Assembly (NCBI GenBank): GCA_934622035.1
Contig: CAKTVG010000013.1
Span: forward strand, 10,468-74,467
Reading direction: 5' to 3'
Source of the DNA: an uncultured Oscillospiraceae bacterium
GTDB taxonomy: Bacteria; Bacillota; Clostridia; Oscillospirales; Oscillospiraceae
DNA length: 64,000 nt
The notes below the pieces were generated by a model. It did not search any database. It was not told where the DNA came from and worked only from the letters and a program-made list of their open reading frames with translations. The position numbers were made by a program, and so were the translations under genes. Within the stretch, counting starts at the first letter, position 1, and each line of letters opens with the position of its first letter. This document shows positions 52,600-60,806 of this stretch, in pieces.

Positions 52600-52613
52600 G
52601 TTCGTATGATTCG

Positions 52614-52645
52614 GGATGGCAGCTTATCACAATAAGCTGCCATCC
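52614..52645 (+). terminator. Partial terminator between binding protein and permeases
   Basis: A perfect 14-bp stem (52614-52627 with 52632-52645), loop CACA, is followed by ATCTTTATT. It probably gives more binding-protein than permease message. Confidence 0.7.
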
Positions 52646-52693
52646 ATCTTTATTGGCAATTTCCGATTCTTTTTCCGATAATGAGGTACATAT

Positions 52694-53650
52694 ATGAAAA
52701 TTAAGTCTAGAGAGAAGGAGAATTCCGCAAAAAGAGCAGCCTCTGTCAGACGTACACTGCGCAAGGATATGAAGGCCAACTGGTCGCTGTATCTGATGGC
52801 GGTGCCCGTGCTTGCATATTATATTCTGTTTTCCTATAAGCCAATGTACGGAGCGCTGATGGCGTTTTTTAATTACAAACCTGCAAGAGGCTTTTCCGGA
52901 TCTGAGTTCGTTGGCCTGCAAAACTTTATTGAATTTTTCAAGAGTCCTTTTTTTGCCAGAACGATAAAAAATACACTGGCGATCAGTGTTCTAAACCTTA
53001 TATTCTGCTTCCCTGCGCCGATTATTCTGGCACTACTTCTGAATGAAGTCCGAAACGCGAAATTTAAAAAGGTTGTTCAAACCGTTACTTATATTCCTCA
53101 CTTTATTTCCCTTGTCATTGTCTGCGGTATGGTTTCACAGTTCTGTCTGAGCAGCGGCTTGATTAACGATATTATTGAGTTCTTTGGAGGAACGCGGGTA
53201 GCCCTCCTTCAAAATCCAAAGTATTACCGGACGATATATATTCTCAGCGATATTTGGCAGCAGGTGGGATGGAGCTCCATCATTTATCTAGCTGCATTGT
53301 CCGGCGTAGACAAGAACCTTTATGAGGCGGCAGAGCTGGACGGCGCGAATAAGTGGAAACAAACGCTGCATGTAACGCTTCCCGGAATCTTGCCCATCAT
53401 TGTGATTCAGTTCATCTTGGCCGTCGGCAATTTGATGAGTGTCGGTTATGAGAAGACAATTCTGCTGTATAATCCGACAACCTACAGCGTTGCGGATGTT
53501 ATTTCGTCTTATACCTACCGAATGGGCCTTGTGGACAATGACTGGGGCTATTCTACAGCGGTCGGCCTGTTTAACTCTGTGGTGAACTGCATTCTGCTTG
53601 TATTTACCAATAAGATGAGCAAGAAGCTCACTGAAAACAGTCTGTGGTAA
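52694..53650 (+). CDS. ABC transporter permease, LplB-like
   Basis: 318 residues with six membrane helices after a ~35-residue basic N-terminus. The EAA loop is YEAAELDGANKWKQTLHVTL (~210). The N-terminal 'W-S-L-Y-L-M-A-V-P-V' helix and 'F-S-G-S-E-F-V-G-L-Q-N-F' segment are typical of LplB-type permeases that pair with LplA-type binding proteins. A GAGGT site precedes the ATG. Confidence 0.9.
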   Translation: MKIKSREKENSAKRAASVRRTLRKDMKANWSLYLMAVPVLAYYILFSYKPMYGALMAFFNYKPARGFSGSEFVGLQNFIEFFKSPFFARTIKNTLAISVLNLIFCFPAPIILALLLNEVRNAKFKKVVQTVTYIPHFISLVIVCGMVSQFCLSSGLINDIIEFFGGTRVALLQNPKYYRTIYILSDIWQQVGWSSIIYLAALSGVDKNLYEAAELDGANKWKQTLHVTLPGILPIIVIQFILAVGNLMSVGYEKTILLYNPTTYSVADVISSYTYRMGLVDNDWGYSTAVGLFNSVVNCILLVFTNKMSKKLTENSLW

Positions 53651-53662
53651 AGGGATGATTCT

Positions 53663-54544
53663 ATGAAAAGAGCAAACAAGAACCATATCAAAGTATCAAC
53701 AGGGGAACGAATTTTCCGTGTTGCCAATTACACTTTTTTGACCTTACTGGCATTTGTATGCCTGTATCCGATGTGGCATGTTCTAATGGCATCTTTTAGC
53801 AGCAGCTCCGACCTGATGGCACATCAGGGATTGCTCTTGAAGCCGCTGAATTTTACCTTGGAATGCTATGAGCGGGTATTTAAGAACAAATACATTTGGA
53901 GCGGTTATTTGAATACCCTGAAATGGCTGGCATTGGGTGTTCCATTCAGCATGTTTATGACGATTCTCGCTGCTTACTTTTTCTCCAGAAGAGGTGTACT
54001 GTTCCGCAGACCGCTGATGATTCTTGTGGTTTTTACGATGTTTTTCTCCGGCGGAATGATTCCGTTCTATTTAAACCTGAAAGAATTGCATCTGACCGGA
54101 TCGATCTGGGGCTTGGTGATACCCTTTTCTCTTTCGACGTATAACATGATTATTTTGCGGACGGCATTTGAGAGCATTCCGGAAAGTCTGCTGGAGGCGG
54201 CGCGAATCGACGGAGCAAATCATATTCAGGTGCTTGTCAAAATCCTGCTGCCTCTGACGAAGGCAACACTGGCTGTTTTGGTGCTGTACTACGGTGTGAT
54301 GATTTGGAATTCTTGGTTCTGGGCTGCCAACATCTTGAAGCAGCGCGAGAGCATGCCGTTGGCGGTGCTTTTGCGTGATATTCTGATCAATAGCCAGATG
54401 CAAGCCATGGATTCCGGTATGCCTACTGCCGAGGGGATTAAGTATGCCCTGATCGTGGTTGCGACGGTACCCATCCTGATGATTTACCCCTTTATTCAGA
54501 AGTATTTTACCAAGGGCGTTATGATCGGAGCGGTAAAAGAATAG
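53663..54544 (+). CDS. ABC transporter permease, LplC/YtcP-like
   Basis: 293 residues with six membrane helices and EAA loop LEAARIDGANHIQVLVKILL (~180). It completes the importer with the two genes upstream. No ATPase gene is present, again implying a shared ATPase. The stop TAG overlaps the GTG start of the next gene by one base, so the barrel protein is made in step with the permease. Confidence 0.9.
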   Translation: MKRANKNHIKVSTGERIFRVANYTFLTLLAFVCLYPMWHVLMASFSSSSDLMAHQGLLLKPLNFTLECYERVFKNKYIWSGYLNTLKWLALGVPFSMFMTILAAYFFSRRGVLFRRPLMILVVFTMFFSGGMIPFYLNLKELHLTGSIWGLVIPFSLSTYNMIILRTAFESIPESLLEAARIDGANHIQVLVKILLPLTKATLAVLVLYYGVMIWNSWFWAANILKQRESMPLAVLLRDILINSQMQAMDSGMPTAEGIKYALIVVATVPILMIYPFIQKYFTKGVMIGAVKE

Positions 54545-55305
54545 TGAAAACGAGCTTTACAACAATGGCGCTGCCGGAACTGCCGCTTATAGAGCAGATC
54601 CCGCTCATCCATAAATATGGCTTTGACGCGATAGACATTCGAATGCGCGAGAATGACTCCGGAGAAGTGCCACCGGATGCGCTGCCGGAGGAACTGGAGA
54701 AAATCCGCGCAATCATGCCGGTTGGCGCGTTGAGTTCGGTGCTTTGCTACAATAAACAGTTAAATTCCGGCGTTTCAGAAATGGCGGACTCTATCACGAA
54801 GCATCTGAAAATCGCAAGGGCACTGGCGGCTCCCGCAATCCGTATTTTCACGGGACGCTTTACAAATGCTGATGAAAGCAAGGTTTGCCAGGCACTTGAA
54901 ACGGCGATGAGCAGAGAACCGGAGGGAAAAATCCTCATACAGAACCACTTAAACTGCGGCCCCAGTGCGCATCAGGCGATTGATATCTGTCGGACGATGG
55001 GGTCAGAACGTATTGGAATTGCATTTTCACCGGATCACTGTCTCCTTGCCGGGGAGACTATCCCATTCGACGAGATTGCGCCCTATGTGAAGCAGCTATA
55101 CATTGCGGGGGACGAAAAACGGAATACTGGTGCACCGCCGCAGGAAAGCACACAATGTTATTTGGACATTCTGGAGCGATTGAAACGTGCCGACAATACA
55201 AGCATTATAACGTTTAAATGGGAACGCTGTTGGAAACCGGAGTTGGCAGATTATAAGAGAGCCTTCCCGCAATTTCTGAAATGGCTTAATGAATATAAAA
55301 TATAA
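54544..55305 (+). CDS. Sugar-phosphate isomerase/epimerase-like TIM-barrel protein
   Basis: 253 residues starting with GTG. It has the xylose-isomerase-like barrel pattern, with Glu/His/Asp candidates in KILIQNHLNCG (~140) and 'GIAFSPDHCLL' (~162). It appears to lack one of the usual metal-binding glutamates (a Gln is seen in the QNH strand), so activity may differ from classical epimerases. It is coupled to the importer and followed by GH31, suggesting it acts on the imported sugar. Confidence 0.75.
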   Translation: MKTSFTTMALPELPLIEQIPLIHKYGFDAIDIRMRENDSGEVPPDALPEELEKIRAIMPVGALSSVLCYNKQLNSGVSEMADSITKHLKIARALAAPAIRIFTGRFTNADESKVCQALETAMSREPEGKILIQNHLNCGPSAHQAIDICRTMGSERIGIAFSPDHCLLAGETIPFDEIAPYVKQLYIAGDEKRNTGAPPQESTQCYLDILERLKRADNTSIITFKWERCWKPELADYKRAFPQFLKWLNEYKI

Positions 55306-55326
55306 TTAGGAGAGTTTGAGACTGCG

Positions 55327-56859
55327 ATGAGAATTCAAATGCTGGAGGGAGAGTGCTGGTGGGGCGGCATTGTGGATTTTGGTGCGCAAATGCCATGGAC
55401 CGCAGAGAGTGAATGTACGATCGACCCGACCACGATGGGAAGCGATCAGCGCTCGCCGCTGTTCCTGTCCAACAAGGGACGCTGCCTTTGGAGTGAGAAA
55501 CCTTTCGTGCTGCGCTTCTGTAAGGGAACGCTGGAAACAGACGATCAGGTGAATCTGGAGCACTGTAATGGTGGCCTGAAAGAGGCGCACGCGCTTGCAG
55601 CGCGGAGTATGTTTTCCGGAAGCGGTTTTCCTAATGAGAGGTTTTTTGAAGTTCCCCAGTATAACACGTGGATCGAGCTTATGTATAACCAAAATCAGAA
55701 GCAGATTTTGGAGTATGCACACGCTATTGTAGACAATGGCATGGAACCCGGAATCTTGATGATAGACGAGGGCTGGAGCGAAGATTATGGTGTGTTTGAT
55801 TTTTATCCTGGTCGTTTTGAAAATCCGAAAGCAATGATGGATGAACTTCACAAGATCGGGTTTTCCGTGATGCTTTGGGTCACGCCTCATATTTCTCCCG
55901 ACAGCAATACCTTTCGCGCTTTGCGAGATACGGATATTCTTTTGCGGGATGAGACGGGAAATTTTGCACTTCGTGAATGGTGGAATGGCTTTAGTTGTGT
56001 GCTCGATCTATCCGCTCCGGCGGCGGTTTCGTGGCTTCATGAACAGTTAAAGGCAATACAGGAAAAGTATGGCGTTGATGGCTTTAAGTTCGATGCCGGT
56101 GATCCGGCCATGTACCGCGCGACAGATAAAACAGCCCAGAAGCGAACGCCCCTGGACTGTACGGCCGATTATGCTGCTTTTGCTTCCCATTATCCCTTCA
56201 ATGAATTAAGGGCGGTCTGGAATGAGGGCGGCAGACCTTTGGTTTGCCGCTTGCAGGACAAGCTACACACCTGGGACGAGAGCAGAGGAATTGGTGCGCT
56301 GATACCGAATATGATTGCGCAGGGATTGCTCGGTTATTACTACGGCTGCCCTGACATGATCGGCGGAGGAGATTATGCCAGCTTTATCGGTAATAAGCAA
56401 ATTGATGAAGAACTGTATATCCGTTGGCTGGAAGCGAGTCTCCTTTGCCCGATGATTCAGTTTTCTATTGCACCGTGGCGAATTCTCTCTGAAGAGAACG
56501 ATCGAATCGTGAAGAAGCTGATCACCCTGCGCAAACGATATACCCCGTACATATCAGAATTGGCAAAACACGCAGCGGAGAATCGTGAGCCAATTCTCCG
56601 CCATGTGTGTTATGAGTTCCCCAATCAGGGTTATGAAACGGAACGGGGGATGTATATGTTGGGGAAGAAGTATTTGGTAGTGCCCATGCTTAAAAAAGGA
56701 AAAACTTCGAGAATGGTTACGCTGCCAGAAGGCTCATGGCTTGAAAGCGATGGGACGCATTATACAGGCGGCATAACGTTGAAGCTGGAATATCCGCTGG
56801 AAAGGCTTTACGTATTTGAAAGGCTCTCTGCAGATCCTGAAATACACAAAAAATCATAA
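55327..56859 (+). CDS. Intracellular GH31 glycoside hydrolase
   Basis: 510 residues without a signal peptide, so it acts on imported oligosaccharides. It has a short N-domain, then the GH31 barrel (~115-420). Asp256 in GFKFDAGDP is the expected nucleophile and Asp317 in TWDESRG the expected acid/base. A compact C-terminal beta domain follows. It is shorter than most GH31 enzymes and close in layout to the small bacterial GH31 branch. Specificity unknown. Its last 52 bp overlap the end of the convergent amidohydrolase gene. Confidence 0.85.
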   Translation: MRIQMLEGECWWGGIVDFGAQMPWTAESECTIDPTTMGSDQRSPLFLSNKGRCLWSEKPFVLRFCKGTLETDDQVNLEHCNGGLKEAHALAARSMFSGSGFPNERFFEVPQYNTWIELMYNQNQKQILEYAHAIVDNGMEPGILMIDEGWSEDYGVFDFYPGRFENPKAMMDELHKIGFSVMLWVTPHISPDSNTFRALRDTDILLRDETGNFALREWWNGFSCVLDLSAPAAVSWLHEQLKAIQEKYGVDGFKFDAGDPAMYRATDKTAQKRTPLDCTADYAAFASHYPFNELRAVWNEGGRPLVCRLQDKLHTWDESRGIGALIPNMIAQGLLGYYYGCPDMIGGGDYASFIGNKQIDEELYIRWLEASLLCPMIQFSIAPWRILSEENDRIVKKLITLRKRYTPYISELAKHAAENREPILRHVCYEFPNQGYETERGMYMLGKKYLVVPMLKKGKTSRMVTLPEGSWLESDGTHYTGGITLKLEYPLERLYVFERLSADPEIHKKS

Positions 56860-57599
56860 TAGTTTTTGCTGGTAATCCGCTGCTGAACATCAAGCGGCAG
56901 CATACATTCACGAATACTTAAAAGTGTTGCATGGATGGCTTTCAGTGAGGCAAACGATGCATAGAGAATTCGATCAACCGGAATGACGGACAATAATTGC
57001 TCCAACGCAAATACCGGCTTAAAGCATCCGGCCAAATCGACCCAGAGATTCTTCGGGAAGGGCTGCGGCAGGCTCTGCAGCTCGTATGGATAAAAGGCAG
57101 ACAGAAGAAAACGAGTGTCCGGATTGCGTGTGACGCAGTCAAAAAATGCGTTTAGATCCGGTTCGGATTGCCTCAGCAGGAAATCAAGCCTCGGATCTTC
57201 CAATCTTGCAGTCAGAATAACGGGAATATTGCGTTCTGCTGCCAATGCGGCAATGCGATCAATGACGGTTACGTTCAGGGCGTATTTGTGGATCGTCGGA
57301 TAAAGCCGAAGCGCGGCAGGGGATAACTCCGAAATCGCCCGCTGTGTGGTAATCTCACAGCCCTGAAGTGCAGGATTCACATTGCAGGCAAGTGCGTATG
57401 ATGTTTTGTCCAGCGCTTTTGCCAGCTCTGCGTCGCCTTCAAGGGGATCGTGATAAAAGATCGAAGATAAATTGCTTACCAAACCGCCTGTAATGCCGGC
57501 TTTTTGGTGAAGCTCGGTTAATTGAGAAACAGTATTACAACGAAGTTTGCGGTAGGGCCAGTGACCGCAGAAACAACCGGCATCCATAATTGTATTCAT
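56808..57599 (-). CDS. Amidohydrolase-superfamily protein (PF04909-like), divergent copy
   Basis: 263 residues; GAGGTG precedes the ATG at 57599. It has the barrel of amidohydrolase-2 proteins, but the usual D-x-H-x-H metal motif at the N-terminus is degraded to 'MDAGCFCGHWPY', and other ligands are weak, so metal-dependent catalysis is doubtful. It follows the intact amidohydrolase by 2 nt on the same transcript. Its 3' end overlaps GH31 tail to tail. Confidence 0.7.
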   Translation of the reverse strand: MNTIMDAGCFCGHWPYRKLRCNTVSQLTELHQKAGITGGLVSNLSSIFYHDPLEGDAELAKALDKTSYALACNVNPALQGCEITTQRAISELSPAALRLYPTIHKYALNVTVIDRIAALAAERNIPVILTARLEDPRLDFLLRQSEPDLNAFFDCVTRNPDTRFLLSAFYPYELQSLPQPFPKNLWVDLAGCFKPVFALEQLLSVIPVDRILYASFASLKAIHATLLSIRECMLPLDVQQRITSKNYYDFLCISGSAESLSNT

Positions 57600-57601
57600 G
57601 G

Positions 57602-58360
57602 TTAATCACACCTCATTCTTGAAAATAGCCGCTGGGCATTGCGAAATAGTATGTTATCAGCGCCCTGTTGTGACAAATCTGCATCCAGAACCTGTGCGAA
57701 ACTGGCACAAAAGGATGCCGGCATATCAGAACCAAAGAGTATGCGCTCGCTTCCAAGCAATTCCAGGGCATAGGGAAGGTCATCTGCACGACAAATGGTT
57801 CCTGAGAAATCTGTGGCAACATTGGGCAAATCAGCAATTAACGGAAGATTGGTGTAACAGTTCGCTCCAAGATGCGCCATGATAAATTGTGTGTCCGGAT
57901 GTCGCATGGCAGCCTGGCGGACCTGGACGGCTGTAGACTCGCCGGATGAGCGCCCATATGTTTTTTCAAATGCGTGGAGCAATACTGGGACGTTTTCTGC
58001 GGCGCAATATTCATAGATGGGATCACAAGCCTTGTCGTTGCACAGGCAACTGACCCACAATTTAACCCCAAGCATCCCGTCATGTTCGATCCCGCGCCTT
58101 AGGCGGGCAAGACAATCAGAATGCAGCGGGTTGAGATAGACATACCCACAGAAAAGGGAATCCTGCCTGCATAAATCTACGGTGGCGCGGTTCAACTCAT
58201 CCAGTTCGTCTTTGGTTGGCTGATTGGAACCCAGCGCAGAAACAAAAATGCGGTCGATGTGATAGACTGCTGCGGCTCGTCGAAGCTGAGCGGCGTCTGC
58301 GTCATAGCGGCTACGCCAGATGTGCGCATGCATATCTACTATTCTACTAATTTCAAACAT
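57602..58360 (-). CDS. Amidohydrolase (PF04909-like; lactonase/decarboxylase type)
   Basis: 252 residues; ATG 58360 is chosen over an upstream TTG. Metal and active-site motifs are present: VDMHAHIW near residue 8, GVKLW (~100), VLLHAFEKT (~125), HLGAN (~165) and LFGSDMP (~210). The family includes dicarboxylate lactonases and ACMSD-type decarboxylases. Hydrolysis of an aldonolactone or a similar product of sugar oxidation would fit this neighbourhood. A near-consensus promoter lies just upstream. Confidence 0.8.
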   Translation of the reverse strand: MFEISRIVDMHAHIWRSRYDADAAQLRRAAAVYHIDRIFVSALGSNQPTKDELDELNRATVDLCRQDSLFCGYVYLNPLHSDCLARLRRGIEHDGMLGVKLWVSCLCNDKACDPIYEYCAAENVPVLLHAFEKTYGRSSGESTAVQVRQAAMRHPDTQFIMAHLGANCYTNLPLIADLPNVATDFSGTICRADDLPYALELLGSERILFGSDMPASFCASFAQVLDADLSQQGADNILFRNAQRLFSRMRCD

Positions 58361-58392
58361 AGTAAGAAAGCCTTTCAAAATGGAGTAAGACT

Positions 58393-58421
58393 ATTATAAA
58401 TCGAAAGTTAAAACTTGTAAA
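58393..58421 (-). promoter_or_regulatory. Near-consensus promoter of the amidohydrolase pair
   Basis: Minus strand: TTTACA (58416-58421), 17-nt spacer, TATAAT (58393-58398). The spacer contains AAGTT-AA-AACTT (58405-58416), a possible operator. Confidence 0.65.
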
Positions 58422-58442
58422 TACTGATATTATTTTTATACA
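58415..58442 (+). promoter_or_regulatory. Divergent promoter of the DUF4091-NahK operon
   Basis: TTGTAA (58415-58420), 16-nt spacer, TATACA (58437-58442). Its -35 overlaps the -35 of the opposite promoter, so the two probably compete. Confidence 0.45.
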
Positions 58443-58504
58443 TAGAAAAAAGCTTTAAAATATTTTTAAATATATATAAATTTTCGGAACAAGGAGGGTA
58501 CTCC

Positions 58505-60154
58505 ATGAATTGTGAATTTAAGCTCGTCAGCAGTTTGGAAAAGAGCTTTTTGGACAGACCGGAGAACATGCCGGAGACGCGCAGCGGCAGCATGCTGAAA
58601 AATGAGGTCTATTCCTTCCAGCTTCTCTGCTGGGCGGATGTGGGCGAACAGGTCACTGGCTTCAACTGCAAGGTAAAAATCCAGTCGGCACTTGCACCGT
58701 ATCTTCGCGTGTTTTCCGTGGGCTTCGTGCCATCCCTGCTGCCGGCGTATCCGTCGGGAACTGACGAGGATTATCTCACCAAAACACCGGGCTTATTTCC
58801 CGATCCGCTGTTTCCGCTTGGCGACGGCACGTTTCAGATGATGCCCGGCCAGACGCGCGCGCTGTGGTTCGCGGTTGAACCGGATGGGAATATCACAGGC
58901 GAGTTTCCTATTGATATTTCTGTGTGCGATATGTCGGATGTCTGCCTCGGAAGTGTGCGATTTACATTGAGAATCATCGATGCAGAGCTGCCAAAGCTGG
59001 ACATTTACAACACCTGCTGGTTCCACGGCGACTGCCTCGCGGTTTTACATGGTATGGAACTGCAAAGCGACGCATACTTCGAACTGGTCGAAAAGTATCT
59101 GCGTGTTTACGTCGCAGCCGGACACAACACCATCCTTACGCCGGCCTTTACGCCACCCTTGGATACGGACGTCGGCGGAGAGCGCCCGACCAATCAGCTC
59201 GTGGGCGTTACGGTCACGAACGGAGCATATTCCTTTGATTTTTCTCTGCTGCGCCGCTGGATCAAACTGTGTGAAAAGCAGGGAATCGAGTTTTTTGAGA
59301 TCAGCCATTTTTATTCCCAGTGGGGAGCCAAGTACGCGCCCAAAATCATGGCAACGGTAGACGGACGCTACGAACGCATTTTCGGCTGGGAAACGGACGC
59401 GCTGGGAGAGGACTACCGTGCATTTCTTGAAGCCTTTTTGCCGCAGTTGACTGCCTTTTTGAAAAATGAAGGCGTATATACGCGCTGCCTGTTCCATGTC
59501 TCGGATGAGCCGTCGGCCGAGCAGGCTGTGCAGTATGAAAAAGCCAAAGGCGTTCTGACAAAGTACATTGACGAAGACCAAATCATAGATGCGCTGGGCG
59601 ATTATCGGCTGTACGAAAGCGGCGCGGTGCGTCATCCGGTTGTCTCATTGGATCACATGAAGACGTTCCGTGAGCACGGTGTGACCGACCTCTGGGGATA
59701 CTATTGCTGTGTACAGGGAGACAAGGTCGCCAATCGCTTCATGGCAATGCCGTCCTACCGCAACCGCGTGCTGGGCTGCCAGCTGTATAAATTCAACATT
59801 CGCGGTTTCTTACAGTGGGGCTTCAACTTCTGGTTTTCGGCGCGGTCGAGGCGCGTGCTCGATCCGGCTTGCGAGACGGACGCGGGATGCGCATTCCCGT
59901 CGGGCGATGCGTTTGTCGTCTACCCATTATCAGAATGCGGCGAGCCAATCTGTTCCCTGCGGCTGTACGTTTTCCGCGAGGCAATGCAGGATTATCGCGC
60001 CCTGACGCTTTTAGAACGTCTTGCGGGCAGAAATGCGGTTGAATCGCTCCTGACGGAGATTGCGGACTTTGAAAACTATCCGCGCACAGCCAAGTATTAT
60101 CTGCACCTGCGCCAAAAGGTAAATGAAATAATCGAAGCCCTGGCAACGGCCTGA
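58505..60154 (+). CDS. DUF4091-domain protein, glycoside-hydrolase-like
   Basis: 549 residues without a signal peptide; AAGGAGGG precedes the ATG. The N-terminal ~150 residues are a beta-sandwich. Then comes a barrel-like region with 'NTCWFHGDCLA', a 'RCLFHVSDEPS' segment (Asp-Glu pair, ~335) and 'NIRGFLQWGFNFW' (~425), which match the DUF4091 family of uncharacterised putative glycosidases. The HVSDEP acid pair is a candidate active site. It leads an operon for HexNAc metabolism. Confidence 0.78.
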   Translation: MNCEFKLVSSLEKSFLDRPENMPETRSGSMLKNEVYSFQLLCWADVGEQVTGFNCKVKIQSALAPYLRVFSVGFVPSLLPAYPSGTDEDYLTKTPGLFPDPLFPLGDGTFQMMPGQTRALWFAVEPDGNITGEFPIDISVCDMSDVCLGSVRFTLRIIDAELPKLDIYNTCWFHGDCLAVLHGMELQSDAYFELVEKYLRVYVAAGHNTILTPAFTPPLDTDVGGERPTNQLVGVTVTNGAYSFDFSLLRRWIKLCEKQGIEFFEISHFYSQWGAKYAPKIMATVDGRYERIFGWETDALGEDYRAFLEAFLPQLTAFLKNEGVYTRCLFHVSDEPSAEQAVQYEKAKGVLTKYIDEDQIIDALGDYRLYESGAVRHPVVSLDHMKTFREHGVTDLWGYYCCVQGDKVANRFMAMPSYRNRVLGCQLYKFNIRGFLQWGFNFWFSARSRRVLDPACETDAGCAFPSGDAFVVYPLSECGEPICSLRLYVFREAMQDYRALTLLERLAGRNAVESLLTEIADFENYPRTAKYYLHLRQKVNEIIEALATA

Positions 60155-60178
60155 ACTGTAAAAAAGAGGTGAGAGAAA

Positions 60179-60802
60179 ATGCGCGGAGCCTTCAAACCCG
60201 ATGGCTGGTTCATCAAATACGGCGGAAAGCTGTGGGATCTGATCTGGCTGAATCTTTTGACACTCCTGTGCTGTCTGCCGTGTGTCACGATCGGCGCATC
60301 ATTGACCGCGATGCATTATGTGCTTCTGAAAATCTATCGTGACGAAGAATCCGGCATCACACGGGCGTTTTTCAAGTCCTTCCGGCAGAATTTTTTACAA
60401 GCGTTTTTGACGGAACTCCTTTTCGCGGTGGTATGCTATCCGCTGCTCATCGCACTGTATCTTTCTTACCGGCAGCATAACGGAATCCTGACGATGCTTC
60501 TGGTGATCGTGCTCTTCCTACTGCTCTGCATCGGGCAGTGGGCGGTGATCCTCCAGTCGCGGTATGAGAATCACATTCTGAATAAGCTGAAGCATTCGCT
60601 GGCCGCCTGCCTTGCTTATCCCGGAAGAACGCTTGGAATGTGTGTTGCTGTTTTACTGCCATTTTTCCTGCTGCTTTTTACTTACTGGATGCTTGTTCCC
60701 ATGCTGATTCTCGGCTTGAGCCTACCGGGACTCGCGCAAACTTTCCTTTACAACGGTGTATTCCAAAAGCTGGAAAGCGGCGACCAATCAAGAACGGAGT
60801 GA
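60179..60802 (+). CDS. YesL (DUF624) family membrane protein
   Basis: 207 residues with five or six membrane helices. The family opening 'MRGAFKPDGWFIKYGGKLWD' and the LCCLPCVTIGAS motif are clear. YesL proteins occur with YesM/YesN-type regulators and oligosaccharide importers in Firmicutes; their molecular role is unknown. RBS AAGAGGTGAG. Confidence 0.85.
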   Translation: MRGAFKPDGWFIKYGGKLWDLIWLNLLTLLCCLPCVTIGASLTAMHYVLLKIYRDEESGITRAFFKSFRQNFLQAFLTELLFAVVCYPLLIALYLSYRQHNGILTMLLVIVLFLLLCIGQWAVILQSRYENHILNKLKHSLAACLAYPGRTLGMCVAVLLPFFLLLFTYWMLVPMLILGLSLPGLAQTFLYNGVFQKLESGDQSRTE

Positions 60803-60806
60803 TTTT

